From Paracoccaceae bacterium (GTDB lineage: Bacteria > Pseudomonadota > Alphaproteobacteria > Rhodobacterales > Rhodobacteraceae): a stretch of 62,432 nt of DNA. Where the stretch lies: the NCBI GenBank assembly GCA_011389685.1, contig JAABTV010000016.1, positions 1 to 62,432 on the forward strand. The letters run 5' to 3'. The notes under the pieces were generated by a model. That model worked only from the letters and a program-made list of their open reading frames with translations, was not told the origin of the DNA and ran no database searches. Position numbers and translations under genes: made by a program. Of the stretch, positions 1 to 9,141 are shown in pieces (positions within the stretch are counted from its first letter, which is position 1; the number at the start of each line of letters is the position of its first letter).

Positions 1-680
1 GCCATGACACGCTTTTCGGCGGTGCGGATGATGACCGGCTGGTTGGCGGCGATGGCAATGACAGCCTGCGCGGGAATGGCGGCGATGACGAACTCTTTGG
101 TCTCGATGGGGCCGACATCCTGCGCGGCGATGCTGGCAATGATCTTCTCGCTGGTGGCAATGGCGCGGATTCGCTTTATGGCGGGACCGGGCACGACACG
201 CTTTTCGGCGGTGCGGACGATGACCGGCTGGTTGGCGGCGATGGCAATGACAGCCTGCGCGGGAATGGCGGCGCGGACGATCTCTACGGCCTCGACGGGG
301 CCGATCATCTGCACGGGGACGACGGCGATGACATGCTTTCGGGCGGCGCGGGCGACGATACGCTGGAGGGTGGGCCGGGCAACGACACGCTGCATGGCGG
401 CGCGGGTGCGGATGTCTTCGTCTGGACGACGGTCGCCGAGAGCGCCTGGAGCTCGCCGGACAGTATCATGGACTTCGAGATCGGGGTCGACCGGATCGAC
501 CTGAGCGGGCTGGCGTCGGGGCTGACCTGGGTCGAAGCCTTCACCGGCATCGCCGGGCAGGTGCGTTACGACGCCGGGCCGGGCCTGCTTGAAATGGACA
601 TGAACGGATCGGGCGAGGCGGATTTCGGTGTCACCCTCACCGGGGCACCCGCACTGTCCGAAAGCGATCTTGTCTTTTGA
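1..680 (+). CDS. RTX-type calcium-binding repeat protein, C-terminal part
   Basis: The open frame enters from the left edge (codons in phase with base 3) and ends at TGA 678-680, so only the C-terminus is visible. It reads as consecutive glycine- and aspartate-rich nonapeptides of the GGxGxDxLx type (for example GGDGNDSLRGN, GGAGDDTLEGG) up to about base 410, then a non-repetitive tail of about 90 residues with the typical ADVFVW start. Such repeats form calcium-binding parallel beta rolls in proteins exported by type I secretion, and the tail usually carries the secretion signal. A block of seven repeats (3-83 region) recurs almost identically 189 bases later. The N-terminal effector domain is off the window, so the activity is unknown. 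No type I secretion genes are seen nearby. Confidence 0.9.
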   Translation, partial: HDTLFGGADDDRLVGGDGNDSLRGNGGDDELFGLDGADILRGDAGNDLLAGGNGADSLYGGTGHDTLFGGADDDRLVGGDGNDSLRGNGGADDLYGLDGADHLHGDDGDDMLSGGAGDDTLEGGPGNDTLHGGAGADVFVWTTVAESAWSSPDSIMDFEIGVDRIDLSGLASGLTWVEAFTGIAGQVRYDAGPGLLEMDMNGSGEADFGVTLTGAPALSESDLVF

Positions 681-1067
681 TTTCCGTGCACCGCCCCGCT
701 GGACTCCGTCGCAACATCTGCGCGGGCCGCGGTGCGGCCTGCCCGACTCGTCCCAAGTGTGACATTCAGATGCCAGCCAGTCGGCGTTTTTCTGCTTCGC
801 AGCACAATCCGGTCACCTGAGGCAAGCAGGCGCGGTTCCATCTCAAATGCACGAAGCAAGGTAACTCTTACGAATCCGTCGATGCCGGTGCTGAACTTTG
901 GTCCCGCAAGCTTGACGCTGTTGACGGCGCGCCGACCGCAGCGAGCATGTGCTCGGCACCGGCGTGTATCGCGGGGGCGGGCCCTGGCAGGGTTCTTGCC
1001 TGTTGGATTGACCTGCGTGGCGGCGTGGGCTAGGTCGCCGGACCGGTCAGCAGGAAAAGGCATTGCC
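681..1067. other. Intergenic region, RTX gene to truB
   Basis: This 387-base stretch has no convincing gene. Open frames crossing it are extensions of the truB frame without a ribosome binding site. It contains a short G+C hairpin near 724-739 (GGCCGC-GGT-GCGGCC, no U-tract) that could end the RTX transcript, and a small palindrome near 943-954 (GAGCATGTGCTC). I see no clear promoter match. Confidence 0.4.
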
Positions 1068-1991
1068 ATGGCACGCAAACGCAAGGGGCGCGACATCTCG
1101 GGGTGGCTGGTGGTGGACAAGCCTGCGGGGATGACCTCGAGCGCGGTGGTGAACAAGGTGCGCTGGGCGTTCGACGCGAAGAAGGCGGGGCATGCCGGGA
1201 CGCTCGACCCCGAGGCGACCGGGGTTCTGGCGATTGCGCTGGGCGAGGCGACCAAGACCGTGCCCTATATCACCGATGCGCTCAAATCCTATCGCTTTTG
1301 CGTGCGGTTGGGGCAGGCGACCAACACCGACGATGCCGAGGGCGAGGTGACGGCCACGTCCGACCTGCGCCCCGGTGACGACGAGATCAAGGCGGCGCTG
1401 GGCGGGTTCGTGGGCGAGATCATGCAGGTGCCGCCCCAATTCTCGGCGGTCAAGATCGACGGGGAGCGCGCCTACAAGCGCGCCCGCGCCGGTGAGGAGA
1501 TGGAGATCGAGGCAAGGCCGCTCTGGGTCGAGGAGCTTTTGCTCATTGACCGGCCGGATGCGGACCGGGTGGTCCTGGACATGACCTGCGGCAAGGGCGG
1601 CTATGTTCGCGCGATTGCCCGCGATCTGGGCGAGGTGCTGGGCTGCCTCGGGCATGTGGAGCGGTTGCGGCGGATGTGGTCGGGGCCGTTCGATGTCGAG
1701 GACGGGATCGACCTTGACACGCTCGACCGGCTGGCGCGGCAGCCGGAACTGGATGACTGGCTGCGCCCGCTCGAAGAGGGGTTGGCCGATCTGCCCGAGG
1801 TCAGGGCCACCGATCAGGGCGCGGCGCGCCTGGGCAATGGCAATCCGGGCATGGTGATCGCGCATGACGTGGAGTATGGCGAGGAATGCTGGGCCTCCTA
1901 CCAGGGCCGGGCGCTGGCGGTCGGGCGCTACAGGGCGGGCGAATTGCACCCGTCACGGGTGTTCAACCTTGAGGCGGATTCGCCGGGCTGA
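1068..1991 (+). CDS. truB: tRNA pseudouridine(55) synthase TruB
   Basis: A 307-residue protein that isomerises U55 in the T-loop of tRNAs. The N-terminus shows the [14 protein letters not shown] opening of the family, and the catalytic aspartate is D47 in [14 protein letters not shown]. Further family motifs follow: [21 protein letters not shown] and the [15 protein letters not shown] stretch around residues 175-190. The ATG at 1068 is chosen because it gives the family N-terminus and sits behind a purine-rich AGGAAAAGG. The frame stays open far upstream but that extension is unlike TruB. It stands alone here, convergent with manC. In most proteobacteria truB follows rbfA, but here rbfA is 5.8 kb away on the other strand. 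Confidence 0.96.
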   Translation: MARKRKGRDISGWLVVDKPAGMTSSAVVNKVRWAFDAKKAGHAGTLDPEATGVLAIALGEATKTVPYITDALKSYRFCVRLGQATNTDDAEGEVTATSDLRPGDDEIKAALGGFVGEIMQVPPQFSAVKIDGERAYKRARAGEEMEIEARPLWVEELLLIDRPDADRVVLDMTCGKGGYVRAIARDLGEVLGCLGHVERLRRMWSGPFDVEDGIDLDTLDRLARQPELDDWLRPLEEGLADLPEVRATDQGAARLGNGNPGMVIAHDVEYGEECWASYQGRALAVGRYRAGELHPSRVFNLEADSPG

Positions 1992-1995
1992 CCCG

Positions 1996-2023
1996 GGCCG
2001 GCGACAGGCGCGTTGCGTCGGCC
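1996..2023. terminator. Hairpin between convergent truB and manC
   Basis: Arms 1996-2003 and 2016-2023 pair over 8 bp with one G-U pair and a 12-base loop. It lies five bases after the truB stop and before the manC stop. There is no U-tract, so it is only a candidate bidirectional terminator. Confidence 0.35.
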
Positions 2024-2049
2024 CCGCGCAGGGTGGGAGGGCGCGACGG

Positions 2050-3480
2050 TCAGTTTCGCGCATAGACGTCTTCATAGCGGATGATGTCGTCCTCGCCCAG
2101 ATAGGCCCCGGTCTGCACCTCGATCATCACCATCGGCAGCTTGCCGGGGTTTTCCAGCCGGTGGCGCGCGCCCAGGGGCACATAGACCGATTGATTCTCG
2201 GTCACCAGCTGCACATCGTCATCCACCGTCACCCGTGCCGTCCCGGTGACGACGATCCAATGCTCGGCCCGGTGATTGTGCGATTGCAGGCTCAGTGCGG
2301 CACCGGGATGCACCACGATCCGCTTGACCTGAAACCGGTCGCCCAGAACGAGGCTCTCGAACCAGCCCCAGGGGCGGTGATCCTTGGGCAGGGCCGTTGC
2401 CTGTCTGGCCTGTTTGGCCTTGAGCGCGGCGACCGCCTGTTTCACGTCCTGTGCCCGGCTCTTGTCGGCGACCAGAACCGCATCGGGCATCGCCACCGCG
2501 ATGATGTTGCGCAGCCCGATGCCGACGAGTTCGAGGCCCTCATCCTCGGAGCGCAACAGTGTCTCGTCGCAATCGAGCGCGGTTGCGCCTGCCGAGGTCA
2601 CCACGCCGCGCGCGTCCGGCCCGCTTTCGCGCCAGACCGCATCCCATCCGCCAAGGTCCGACCAGCCGGCGCCGAAGGGCACCACGCTCAGATTGGCGGA
2701 GTGTTCCATCACGGCGTAGTCGATGGAGATATCCGCGGCCCCCGCCCAGGCCCCGGGATCGAGCCGCAGAAACCCCAGATCGGGCTTGCCGGTCTCGACC
2801 GCTGCGCGCACCGGTGCGATCAGATCGGGCGCGTGGGCCTCGAACGCGGCCAGTATCGTGCGCGCGGAAAACAGGAAGATCCCCGCGTTCCAAAGGTATG
2901 TGCCGGCCTCGAGCATCGCTTGGGCGCGCGCGGTGTCGGGTTTCTCGACAAAGCGGCTGAGCGGGATCACGCGCGCCGCGCAATCGCCCGGATCCTCGGT
3001 CAGTTCGAGATAGCCATAGCCGGTTTCGGCATGGGTGGGCCGAATCCCGAAGGTCACGATCTGCCCCGCCTCGGCTGCGGGCACCCCGGCCGCGACCGCC
3101 GCGCGAAACGCGGCGCCATCGGCCACGACATGATCCGACGGCGCCACCAGCATCAGCGCGCCGGGATCGTCACGCGCCAGCCACAGCGCCGCCGCGAGAA
3201 CCGCGGGCGCGGTGTTGCGCCCCTCGGGTTCGATCAGGATCGCGCCGGGTTCGACACCGGCCTCGGCCATCTGTTCGGTCACGATGAAGCGGAAATCCGA
3301 ATTGGTCAGGATCGCCGGCGGCGCATAGCCCGGCCCGGCGAGCCGTTGCGCCGTCTGCTGGAACAGCGATGTCGGGCCGATCAGTTGCGAGAACTGCTTG
3401 GGGTAGCTTTGGCGCGACAGGGGCCAGAGCCGGGTGCCCGAGCCGCCGCACATGATCACAGGGGTAATGTTGCCGGTCAC
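2050..3480 (-). CDS. manC: Mannose-1-phosphate guanylyltransferase / mannose-6-phosphate isomerase
   Basis: A 476-residue two-domain enzyme making GDP-mannose, the precursor for mannose- or fucose-containing surface polysaccharides. The N-terminal nucleotidyltransferase domain opens with VIMCGGSGTRLWPLSRQSYP and carries the FVEKPD motif and the VPSDH-type metal/nucleotide region (VAPSDH). The C-terminal cupin has SLQSHNHRAEHW, the metal-binding signature of the type II phosphomannose isomerase half. I chose GTG at 3480 because GGAGGAGG lies just upstream with good spacing. The longer frame starting at ATG 3504 would place that ribosome site inside the coding region. No other polysaccharide gene is adjacent, so the product it serves is unknown. 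Confidence 0.93.
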   Translation of the reverse strand: MTGNITPVIMCGGSGTRLWPLSRQSYPKQFSQLIGPTSLFQQTAQRLAGPGYAPPAILTNSDFRFIVTEQMAEAGVEPGAILIEPEGRNTAPAVLAAALWLARDDPGALMLVAPSDHVVADGAAFRAAVAAGVPAAEAGQIVTFGIRPTHAETGYGYLELTEDPGDCAARVIPLSRFVEKPDTARAQAMLEAGTYLWNAGIFLFSARTILAAFEAHAPDLIAPVRAAVETGKPDLGFLRLDPGAWAGAADISIDYAVMEHSANLSVVPFGAGWSDLGGWDAVWRESGPDARGVVTSAGATALDCDETLLRSEDEGLELVGIGLRNIIAVAMPDAVLVADKSRAQDVKQAVAALKAKQARQATALPKDHRPWGWFESLVLGDRFQVKRIVVHPGAALSLQSHNHRAEHWIVVTGTARVTVDDDVQLVTENQSVYVPLGARHRLENPGKLPMVMIEVQTGAYLGEDDIIRYEDVYARN

Positions 3481-3651
3481 GGAACCGCCTCCTCCGCATC
3501 GCACATTTCATCCCCCGCATCTTGCTTAACCCAAAAGCAAATCCTTCTCCAGCACCGGTTTTCATCGGCGCGAACAATCCGCGGAAACGGGGTTTTCTTT
3601 GCGGCGATCCTGCGAAAGTATCGTCATTGACCACGCAGGAGTTTCGCCCCG

Positions 3652-4401
3652 ATGTCCGCCGATCCCCGCCCCGACCGCCCGGATATTGCGCCGCTTGGTG
3701 TGGACGGTTTGCTCGTGCGGTTTTCCACCCGGCTCGACGATGTGGCCAATCGCGCGGTGCTTGACTTTGCCGCCGATCTCGACGCGGACCCGCCGCCCGG
3801 CGTGGTCGAGATCGCCTCGGCGCTGAGTTCGGTCTATCTGCGTTTCGACCCCGAGGCCGTGACCCGTGCCGATCTGGTCCGAACCCTGCACGAGCGCGCC
3901 TCTGCGCGCGACTGGTCCGCGCAGGCGGAGGGCGCCGGGCGTCATTGGCACATTCCCACCGCCTTTGGTGGCGACCATGGCCCGCAACTGGCCGAGACCG
4001 CCGCCCTGCTCGACATGAGCGAGGAGCAGGTGGTGGCCGACCTCGTTGCGCATCCGGTGCGGGTGCTGGCGATCGGCTTTGCCCCGGGTCAACCCTATCT
4101 CGGCATGTTGCCGGAGCGGTGGGATATTCCCCGTCTGAAAGACATCACGCCGTCGGTGCCCGCGTCGGCGCTGGTCGTGGCGGTGCGGCAACTGATCGTC
4201 TTTTCCGCCGATACGCCGACCGGCTGGCGTCATGTCGGGCAGACCGCGTTCAAACCCTTTCGCGCCGAGTCGGACGCGCCGTTTCCGCTTCGACCCGGGG
4301 ATGTGCTGCATTTCGACCCGGTCTCGCATGACGAATTCGACCGCATCCGCACCGGTGACAGTGACGGGTCGGGCGGTGCGCGGCTCGAGGTGCAGGAATG
4401 A
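3652..4401 (+). CDS. pxpB: 5-oxoprolinase subunit PxpB (KipI family)
   Basis: A 249-residue subunit of the ATP-dependent PxpABC 5-oxoprolinase, which opens pyroglutamate to glutamate. Family marks are the FAPGQPYLGMLPERW segment (about residues 143-157) and TPTGWRHVGQTAF near residue 187. The start is supported by AGGAG at 3637-3641. It is the first gene of pxpB-pxpC-pxpA and overlaps pxpC by four bases (ATGA), indicating translational coupling. The Bacillus homologue KipI instead inhibits a sporulation kinase, but the full pxp triplet here argues for the enzyme role. The intergenic region before it (3481-3651) separates it from the divergent manC and should hold its promoter. Confidence 0.93.
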   Translation: MSADPRPDRPDIAPLGVDGLLVRFSTRLDDVANRAVLDFAADLDADPPPGVVEIASALSSVYLRFDPEAVTRADLVRTLHERASARDWSAQAEGAGRHWHIPTAFGGDHGPQLAETAALLDMSEEQVVADLVAHPVRVLAIGFAPGQPYLGMLPERWDIPRLKDITPSVPASALVVAVRQLIVFSADTPTGWRHVGQTAFKPFRAESDAPFPLRPGDVLHFDPVSHDEFDRIRTGDSDGSGGARLEVQE

Positions 4402-5420
4402 GCGGGCAACTCGGCATCCACAGCGCCGGGCCGATGGTCACCGTGCAGGACATGGGGCGCAGCGGCACGCTCGGCCTCGGCCTGTCGCGGGGGGGGGCCG
4501 CCGACCGGCTGGCGCTGATCGAGGCGGCGGCGCTTCTGGGGCTTTCCGCGCCCGTGGCCGCGATCGAGATGGCGGGGATGGGCGGGGTGTTCTCGACCGA
4601 TACGCCGACCCGGATCGCGCTGACCGGTGCGCCGATGCGCGCCACGCTCGATGGCGCAACGCTCGACTGGCACGGCGCTCACCTTTTGCCGGCCGGGGCG
4701 CGGCTTGACATCGGGCCGGTGACGCGCGGCGCCTATGGTTACCTGTCATTTGCCGGTGGAATAGAGACGCATCCGGTGCTGGGCAGCCGCGCCACCCATG
4801 TCAATGCCGGGCTGGGCCACCGTCTGTCCGCGGGCCAGACCCTGCCCCTCGGCCCCGACCCCGCGCCCGACAGTCCGCCCAAGGCCCTGCCGGTCGAGGA
4901 CCGCTTTTCCGGCGGCGAGATCCGCATCATCGAGGGCCCACAAACCCGTCTCTATTCCGGCGCAATTCGTAGCAGATTCACCGAAACCGGTTTTCGCCGC
5001 TCGACCCATGGCAACCGGCAGGGGGTGCGGCTTGATTTCGACGGTGACCCGTTCACCGCCGAGGGGCAGCTTGGCATCGTCTCGGACGTGATCATCCCCG
5101 GTGATATCCAGATGACGGGCGACGGCATTCCGTTTGTCCTCGGTCCCGAATGCCAGACCATCGGTGGTTATCCACGGGTGGGCGCAGTGATTCCCGCTGA
5201 CCTGCCGCGCGTGCTTCAGGCCGCTCCGCAGGCGCCGCTCGGCTTTCGGTTCATAACGCGGGATGAGGCCGACGCCGTCTTTACCGGCGAGGCGACCCTG
5301 CTCAAGCGCCTGCGCGCCGCCGCCAGGCCCCGCATCCGCGATCCGCGCGACATCGCCGATCTGCTGGGCTATCAACTGATCAGCGGGGCCACCGCCGGTG
5401 ATGAATTGAAAGGAGACTGA
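4398..5420 (+). CDS. pxpC: 5-oxoprolinase subunit PxpC (biotin-dependent carboxyltransferase-like)
   Basis: A 340-residue partner of PxpB. It resembles the allophanate/biotin-carboxyltransferase C domain, and the N-terminal GRSGTLGLGLSRGGAADRLA segment (about residues 19-38) is the family signature. It starts inside the last codon of pxpB and ends three bases before pxpA. A run of nine Gs (4489-4497) lies in codons 31-34, a site prone to slippage. The frame is intact in this sequence. Length matches the family. Function in 5-oxoproline cleavage follows from the operon and known PxpABC biochemistry. Confidence 0.92.
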   Translation: MSGQLGIHSAGPMVTVQDMGRSGTLGLGLSRGGAADRLALIEAAALLGLSAPVAAIEMAGMGGVFSTDTPTRIALTGAPMRATLDGATLDWHGAHLLPAGARLDIGPVTRGAYGYLSFAGGIETHPVLGSRATHVNAGLGHRLSAGQTLPLGPDPAPDSPPKALPVEDRFSGGEIRIIEGPQTRLYSGAIRSRFTETGFRRSTHGNRQGVRLDFDGDPFTAEGQLGIVSDVIIPGDIQMTGDGIPFVLGPECQTIGGYPRVGAVIPADLPRVLQAAPQAPLGFRFITRDEADAVFTGEATLLKRLRAAARPRIRDPRDIADLLGYQLISGATAGDELKGD

Positions 5421-5423
5421 ACC

Positions 5424-6182
5424 ATGGCCAAGAAGGTCGATCTCAATTCCGACATGGGCGAAGGTTTTGGCCCGTGGATGATGGGCGATGACGCGGCGCT
5501 GCTCGATGTGATCACCTCGGCCAATATCGCCTGTGGCATTCATGCGGGCGATCCCGACGTGATGGCCCGCACGATGAAGATGGCGGTGGAGAAAGGCGTT
5601 GGCATCGGTGCGCATCCCGGGTTCGACGATCTGCGCGGCTTTGGCCGGCGTCGCCTGCCGCGCACGGCCAACGAACTGACCAACCTCGTCACCTATCAAC
5701 TGGGTGCCGCGCAGGCGATGGCACGGGCGGCGGGCGGGCATGTGCGCCACCTCAAGCTGCATGGCGCGCTGGCCAACATGTGTTCCGAGGATCGCGACAT
5801 GGCGCTGATCTGCTATCGCGCCGCGCTCGCCGTCGCCCCCGATATCGTGGTGATGGTGCTGGCAGGAACCCAGCAACAGGCGGCGATGGAGGAACTGGGC
5901 GGAACCTGGGCGGGAGAGATCTTTGCCGACCGCGCCTATAACGACGATGCGACGCTGGTTGACCGGTCCCTGCCCGGCGCGGTGCTGCAGGACGCCGCAA
6001 CGGTCGCGCCGCGTATCCTTGCAATGCTCGAAGCGGATGCGATCATCGCTGAATCGGGCAAACGCATCCCGGCGCGGATCGACACGATCTGTTTGCATTC
6101 CGACACGCCCGAGGCCGTCGCCATGGCCCGCGGGTTGCGCCGCCTGCTGACCGAGGCGGGCGTCAGCTTGCAAAAGCTCTGA
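5424..6182 (+). CDS. pxpA: 5-oxoprolinase subunit PxpA (LamB/YcsF family)
   Basis: A 252-residue protein with the LamB/YcsF N-terminal signature DLNSDMGEGFGPW, followed by ANIACGIHAGDP and GAHPGFDDLRGFGRR, which carry the conserved acidic and histidine residues of this TIM-barrel-like family. PxpA opens the phosphorylated 5-oxoproline ring in the PxpABC enzyme. It lies three bases after pxpC behind a GGAG site, completing the operon. The gene order B-C-A differs from the A-B-C order often seen. An SDR dehydrogenase follows 71 bases later on the same strand and may be co-transcribed. Confidence 0.94.
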   Translation: MAKKVDLNSDMGEGFGPWMMGDDAALLDVITSANIACGIHAGDPDVMARTMKMAVEKGVGIGAHPGFDDLRGFGRRRLPRTANELTNLVTYQLGAAQAMARAAGGHVRHLKLHGALANMCSEDRDMALICYRAALAVAPDIVVMVLAGTQQQAAMEELGGTWAGEIFADRAYNDDATLVDRSLPGAVLQDAATVAPRILAMLEADAIIAESGKRIPARIDTICLHSDTPEAVAMARGLRRLLTEAGVSLQKL

Positions 6183-6253
6183 CGGCGCGTTCCGATTGCC
6201 GGGGCGATGCGCCCTTGCTAGCCTGCCGAGGTCAGATGACGGAGGGACATGAC

Positions 6254-7000
6254 ATGAGCAGACTCACCGGAAAGCGCGCCTGGATCACCGGCGGCGGCAG
6301 CGGCATCGGCGAGGCCGGCGCCCATGCGCTCGCCGCATCCGGGGCCGAGGTCTTTGTCTCGGGTCGCCGCAAGGACCCGCTCGACAAGGTCTGCGCCGAG
6401 ATCAGGGCGAATGGCGGCACCGCCCATGCCCTGCCGCTCGACACCACCGACAAGCAGGCGGTGCAGGACGCCGGGCAGGACATCGGGCGGGTCGATATCC
6501 TCGTCGCCGCAGCCGGGCTCAATATCCCCAACCGGGCGATGGCCGACATCACGCCCGAGGCCTGGGATCATGTGGTCAATGTCAATCTCAACGGGGTCTT
6601 CTATCCCTGCCTTGCGGTTCTTCCGGGGATGCGCGCGCAGGGTGACGGGCAACTCATCATCGTTTCGTCCTGGGCCGGGCGCTATGCTTCGCGCATGACC
6701 GGTGCGGCCTATAGCGCCACCAAGCGCGCGCTGATCTCGCTCAACGAATCCTTCAACGACGAAGAGGGGGCCAACGGCATCCGTTCGACCGTGATCATGC
6801 CGGGCGAGGTGGCGACGCCGATCATGCAGGCCCGCCCGAAACCGCCCTCCGAGGCCGAGATTGCCCGGATGCTGCAACCCGAAGACATGGGCGACACCGT
6901 CCGCTTCGTGGCCGAGATGCCAGCGCGCGCCTGTGTCAACGAAGTGCTGATCTCGCCCACGTGGAACCGCTTCTACCAGGGGATTTCCGAAGTGTCCTGA
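6254..7000 (+). CDS. SDR family NAD(P)-dependent oxidoreductase
   Basis: A 248-residue classical short-chain dehydrogenase. The cofactor motif TGGGSGIG is at residues 12-19, NAG-type AAAG near residues 85-88, and the catalytic S139, Y153 and K157 are in VSSWAGR and YSATK. The ATG at 6254 is seven bases after GGAGGG (6241-6246); an earlier in-frame ATG at 6236 would include that site. The substrate cannot be read from sequence. It follows the 5-oxoprolinase operon on the same strand, so co-expression is likely but a link to pyroglutamate metabolism is only inference. Confidence 0.88.
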   Translation: MSRLTGKRAWITGGGSGIGEAGAHALAASGAEVFVSGRRKDPLDKVCAEIRANGGTAHALPLDTTDKQAVQDAGQDIGRVDILVAAAGLNIPNRAMADITPEAWDHVVNVNLNGVFYPCLAVLPGMRAQGDGQLIIVSSWAGRYASRMTGAAYSATKRALISLNESFNDEEGANGIRSTVIMPGEVATPIMQARPKPPSEAEIARMLQPEDMGDTVRFVAEMPARACVNEVLISPTWNRFYQGISEVS

Positions 7001-7043
7001 AGGGGTTGGGGGTGATCTTTCGGCTTTGGTGCCGGCGTGGCAG

Positions 7044-7769
7044 CTATTCCACGACGCCGACGATCGGCCCCATCGGAAATCCGACATCCGACCGATTCAG
7101 CGCGGGCGCATGCAGCCGCGAGATACTGCCATCGAAATAGAGCGCCTGCGGCAGGTTCAGGGCGTCGCGAAACAACCGGCCGAATTCGTGAAACGTGACG
7201 GCATTTCTGGAGATCGCAAAGACCACGCGCGCCCCGTCGGCCGAAGTGCCGACCCCGTTCCTGACATAACGGCTTGTGCTGTCGGGCAGGAAGCGCGGAT
7301 GCAAGGCGCCGTCGATGACCAGCATCGGCCCGGATTGGCTCGCGTCGCGGCAATCGGGACGCTTGCGCGCGAAACGCGTGGTTTCGATCACGTCCGCCCG
7401 TCCGTCGCGGATACAGAACACACCGTTCGGCAACAGGCCGAAATTGCCCGGTCCCGCGCTGGTGATCAGGCCACGCATCTCCTGCCCGTTCTCGCGGTAG
7501 AGCCCGACCGGGCTGCGGTCGCTGTGATACATCCCGGCATTCATCGCAAAGGCCAGCCGCTTGCCGCTCTGCGCCAGCATCGATTCGAGCGCCCGGAACT
7601 GGCCGATCACCTGATCCGTGTCGTCCTTGAGAAACAACCGGAGGTCCTCGCGCTGCGCATCCGCCTCGCAGATCGTGTAGCCATTGCCCTCATGGTGCAT
7701 GTCCCGGCACTCGACCGCGCCGGCCAGCCCCGGAATGAGCGCCAATGCCAGACAGGCCCAGAGCCGCAT
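7044..7769 (-). CDS. Phosphodiester glycosidase family (DUF2233/NAGPA) exported protein
   Basis: About 241 residues with an N-terminal signal peptide (hydrophobic CLALALIPGLAGA, cleavage near AVEC). Family blocks are FAMNAGMYHSDRSPVGLY, NFGLLPNGVF, SGPMLVIDGALHP, NGVGTSADGARVVFAIS and LYFDGSISRLH, which match the NAGPA/DUF2233 domain of uncovering-enzyme-like phosphodiester glycosidases. The bacterial substrate is not established. The ATG at 7769 overlaps the rbfA stop by one base (TGATG) and follows GGAGG, so it is co-translated with rbfA. A GTG one codon earlier is an alternative start. Confidence 0.85.
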   Translation of the reverse strand: MRLWACLALALIPGLAGAVECRDMHHEGNGYTICEADAQREDLRLFLKDDTDQVIGQFRALESMLAQSGKRLAFAMNAGMYHSDRSPVGLYRENGQEMRGLITSAGPGNFGLLPNGVFCIRDGRADVIETTRFARKRPDCRDASQSGPMLVIDGALHPRFLPDSTSRYVRNGVGTSADGARVVFAISRNAVTFHEFGRLFRDALNLPQALYFDGSISRLHAPALNRSDVGFPMGPIVGVVE

Positions 7770-8173
7770 CACTCCTCCAGGTCGCGTCGGACGTTCTCCT
7801 GATCGAAGAGCCGGCGCGTCTCGTCCAGCCGGTCGAAGGTCTCATCCGGCCGGAACCGCAGGTCGGGCGCGTATTTCAGAGTCAGATCCTTGCCGATGAT
7901 GCGCCGCAGTTCGCTCTTGTTGCGGGCCAGGAACCTGATCGCGTCCTCCTGCCCCTCGCCGCCCAGCGGCAGGACATAGGCGGTTGCGATCTTGAGATCG
8001 GGAGTCACCCGCACCTCGCCCACCGTGATCGAAAGGCGGTTCAACTCGGGATCATGCACATCGCCCCGCGCCAGAACCTGTGCAAGGGTCCGGCGGATCA
8101 GCTCGCCGACCCGCAATTGTCGCTGTGACGGGCCGGACCCGTCCTGAAACCTGTTCTTTGCCATGACCCGCAT
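7769..8173 (-). CDS. rbfA: 30S ribosome-binding factor RbfA
   Basis: A 134-residue small-subunit maturation factor that binds the 5' region of 16S rRNA late in 30S assembly. The KH-like fold is seen in [14 protein letters not shown], the [16 protein letters not shown] strand region and [19 protein letters not shown], all typical. The ATG at 8173 has GGAAGG five bases upstream; the ATG at 8164 (MAKNRF) is a possible alternative. It is first in a two-gene unit with the DUF2233 gene and is divergent from dapB, with 76 bases between them for both promoters. infB, nusA and truB, its usual neighbours, are not beside it. Confidence 0.93.
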   Translation of the reverse strand: MRVMAKNRFQDGSGPSQRQLRVGELIRRTLAQVLARGDVHDPELNRLSITVGEVRVTPDLKIATAYVLPLGGEGQEDAIRFLARNKSELRRIIGKDLTLKYAPDLRFRPDETFDRLDETRRLFDQENVRRDLEE

Positions 8174-8249
8174 TTAAGCCTTCCACCGGCCTTTGCCAAG
8201 CATGCGATGCTCGGCTATGCAAGGTGGAACCAGACAGGAGACCCTCACC

Positions 8250-9074
8250 ATGACCGACCTGCCCCGCACCGACCTTCCCGGCATCGTGATCACCGGCGCT
8301 TCGGGGCGCATGGGCCAGATGCTGCTGCGCACCGTGGCGGCATCCGACAAGGCGCGGCTGGTCGGCGCGATCGAACGCAACGGGCATGACTGGATCGGGC
8401 GCGACGTGGGCGAGGCGATCGGCATCGGTGCGCTGGGCGTCGTGGTCGAGGATGAGCCGCTCGACTCCTTTGCCCGGGCGCAGGCGGTGATCGACTTTAC
8501 CGCGCCCGCCGCCACGCTCGAATTCGCCGCGCTGGCCGCGCAGGCCCGCGCCGTGCACGTGATCGGCACCACCGGCATGAGCGAGTCCGACATCGCCGCG
8601 CTGGAGCCTGCCGCGCGGCATGCCGTAATCATCCGTGCGGGGAACATGAGCCTTGGCGTGAACCTGCTCACAAGGCTGACGCGGAAAGTGGCCGAGGCGC
8701 TGGACGAGGATTACGATATCGAGGTGATCGAGGCGCATCACAACCAGAAACTCGATGCGCCTTCGGGCACCGCGCTGATGCTGGGCGAGGCGGCGGCGCA
8801 GGGGCGCGGCGTGGCGCTCAAGGATGTGGCCGACCGGGGCCGCGACGGCATGACCGGCAAGCGCGCGCGCGGTCATATCGGCTTTTCCGCGATTCGCGGT
8901 GGCGACATCGTGGGCGAACATGACGTGATGTTCGCCGCCGCCGGTGAGCGGATCATTTTGCGGCACGTCGCCACCGACCGCTCGATCTATGCCCGTGGCG
9001 CGCTCAGGGCCGCGCTCTGGGGGCAGGACAAGACGCCGGGCCAGTATGACATGATGGATGTTCTGGGGTTGTAG
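8250..9074 (+). CDS. dapB: 4-hydroxy-tetrahydrodipicolinate reductase DapB
   Basis: A 274-residue enzyme that reduces hydroxytetrahydrodipicolinate in the diaminopimelate/lysine pathway. The nucleotide motif GASGRMGQ is at residues 16-23, and the substrate/catalytic motif [16 protein letters not shown] gives H163, H164 and K167. A GTTG segment (106-109) contacts the nicotinamide. The ATG at 8250 follows AGGAG by nine bases. Diaminopimelate also feeds peptidoglycan. Other genes of the branch, dapC and dapD, are elsewhere in the window and not in an operon with it. Confidence 0.96.
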   Translation: MTDLPRTDLPGIVITGASGRMGQMLLRTVAASDKARLVGAIERNGHDWIGRDVGEAIGIGALGVVVEDEPLDSFARAQAVIDFTAPAATLEFAALAAQARAVHVIGTTGMSESDIAALEPAARHAVIIRAGNMSLGVNLLTRLTRKVAEALDEDYDIEVIEAHHNQKLDAPSGTALMLGEAAAQGRGVALKDVADRGRDGMTGKRARGHIGFSAIRGGDIVGEHDVMFAAAGERIILRHVATDRSIYARGALRAALWGQDKTPGQYDMMDVLGL

Positions 9075-9141
9075 GGTATGGTCCCAAGGCGCGCGACGGC
9101 CTTCGGCCCTGAATCCGCGCAGGTCTTGAACGCTGACAGCC

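Noticed and set aside
4-504. A 166-residue frame over the RTX repeats
   Set aside because: It is a methionine-rich shadow in the wrong frame of the glycine/aspartate repeats.
566-1255. A 229-residue minus-strand frame before truB
   Set aside because: It crosses the truB start, lacks a ribosome site and reads like composition-driven shadow.
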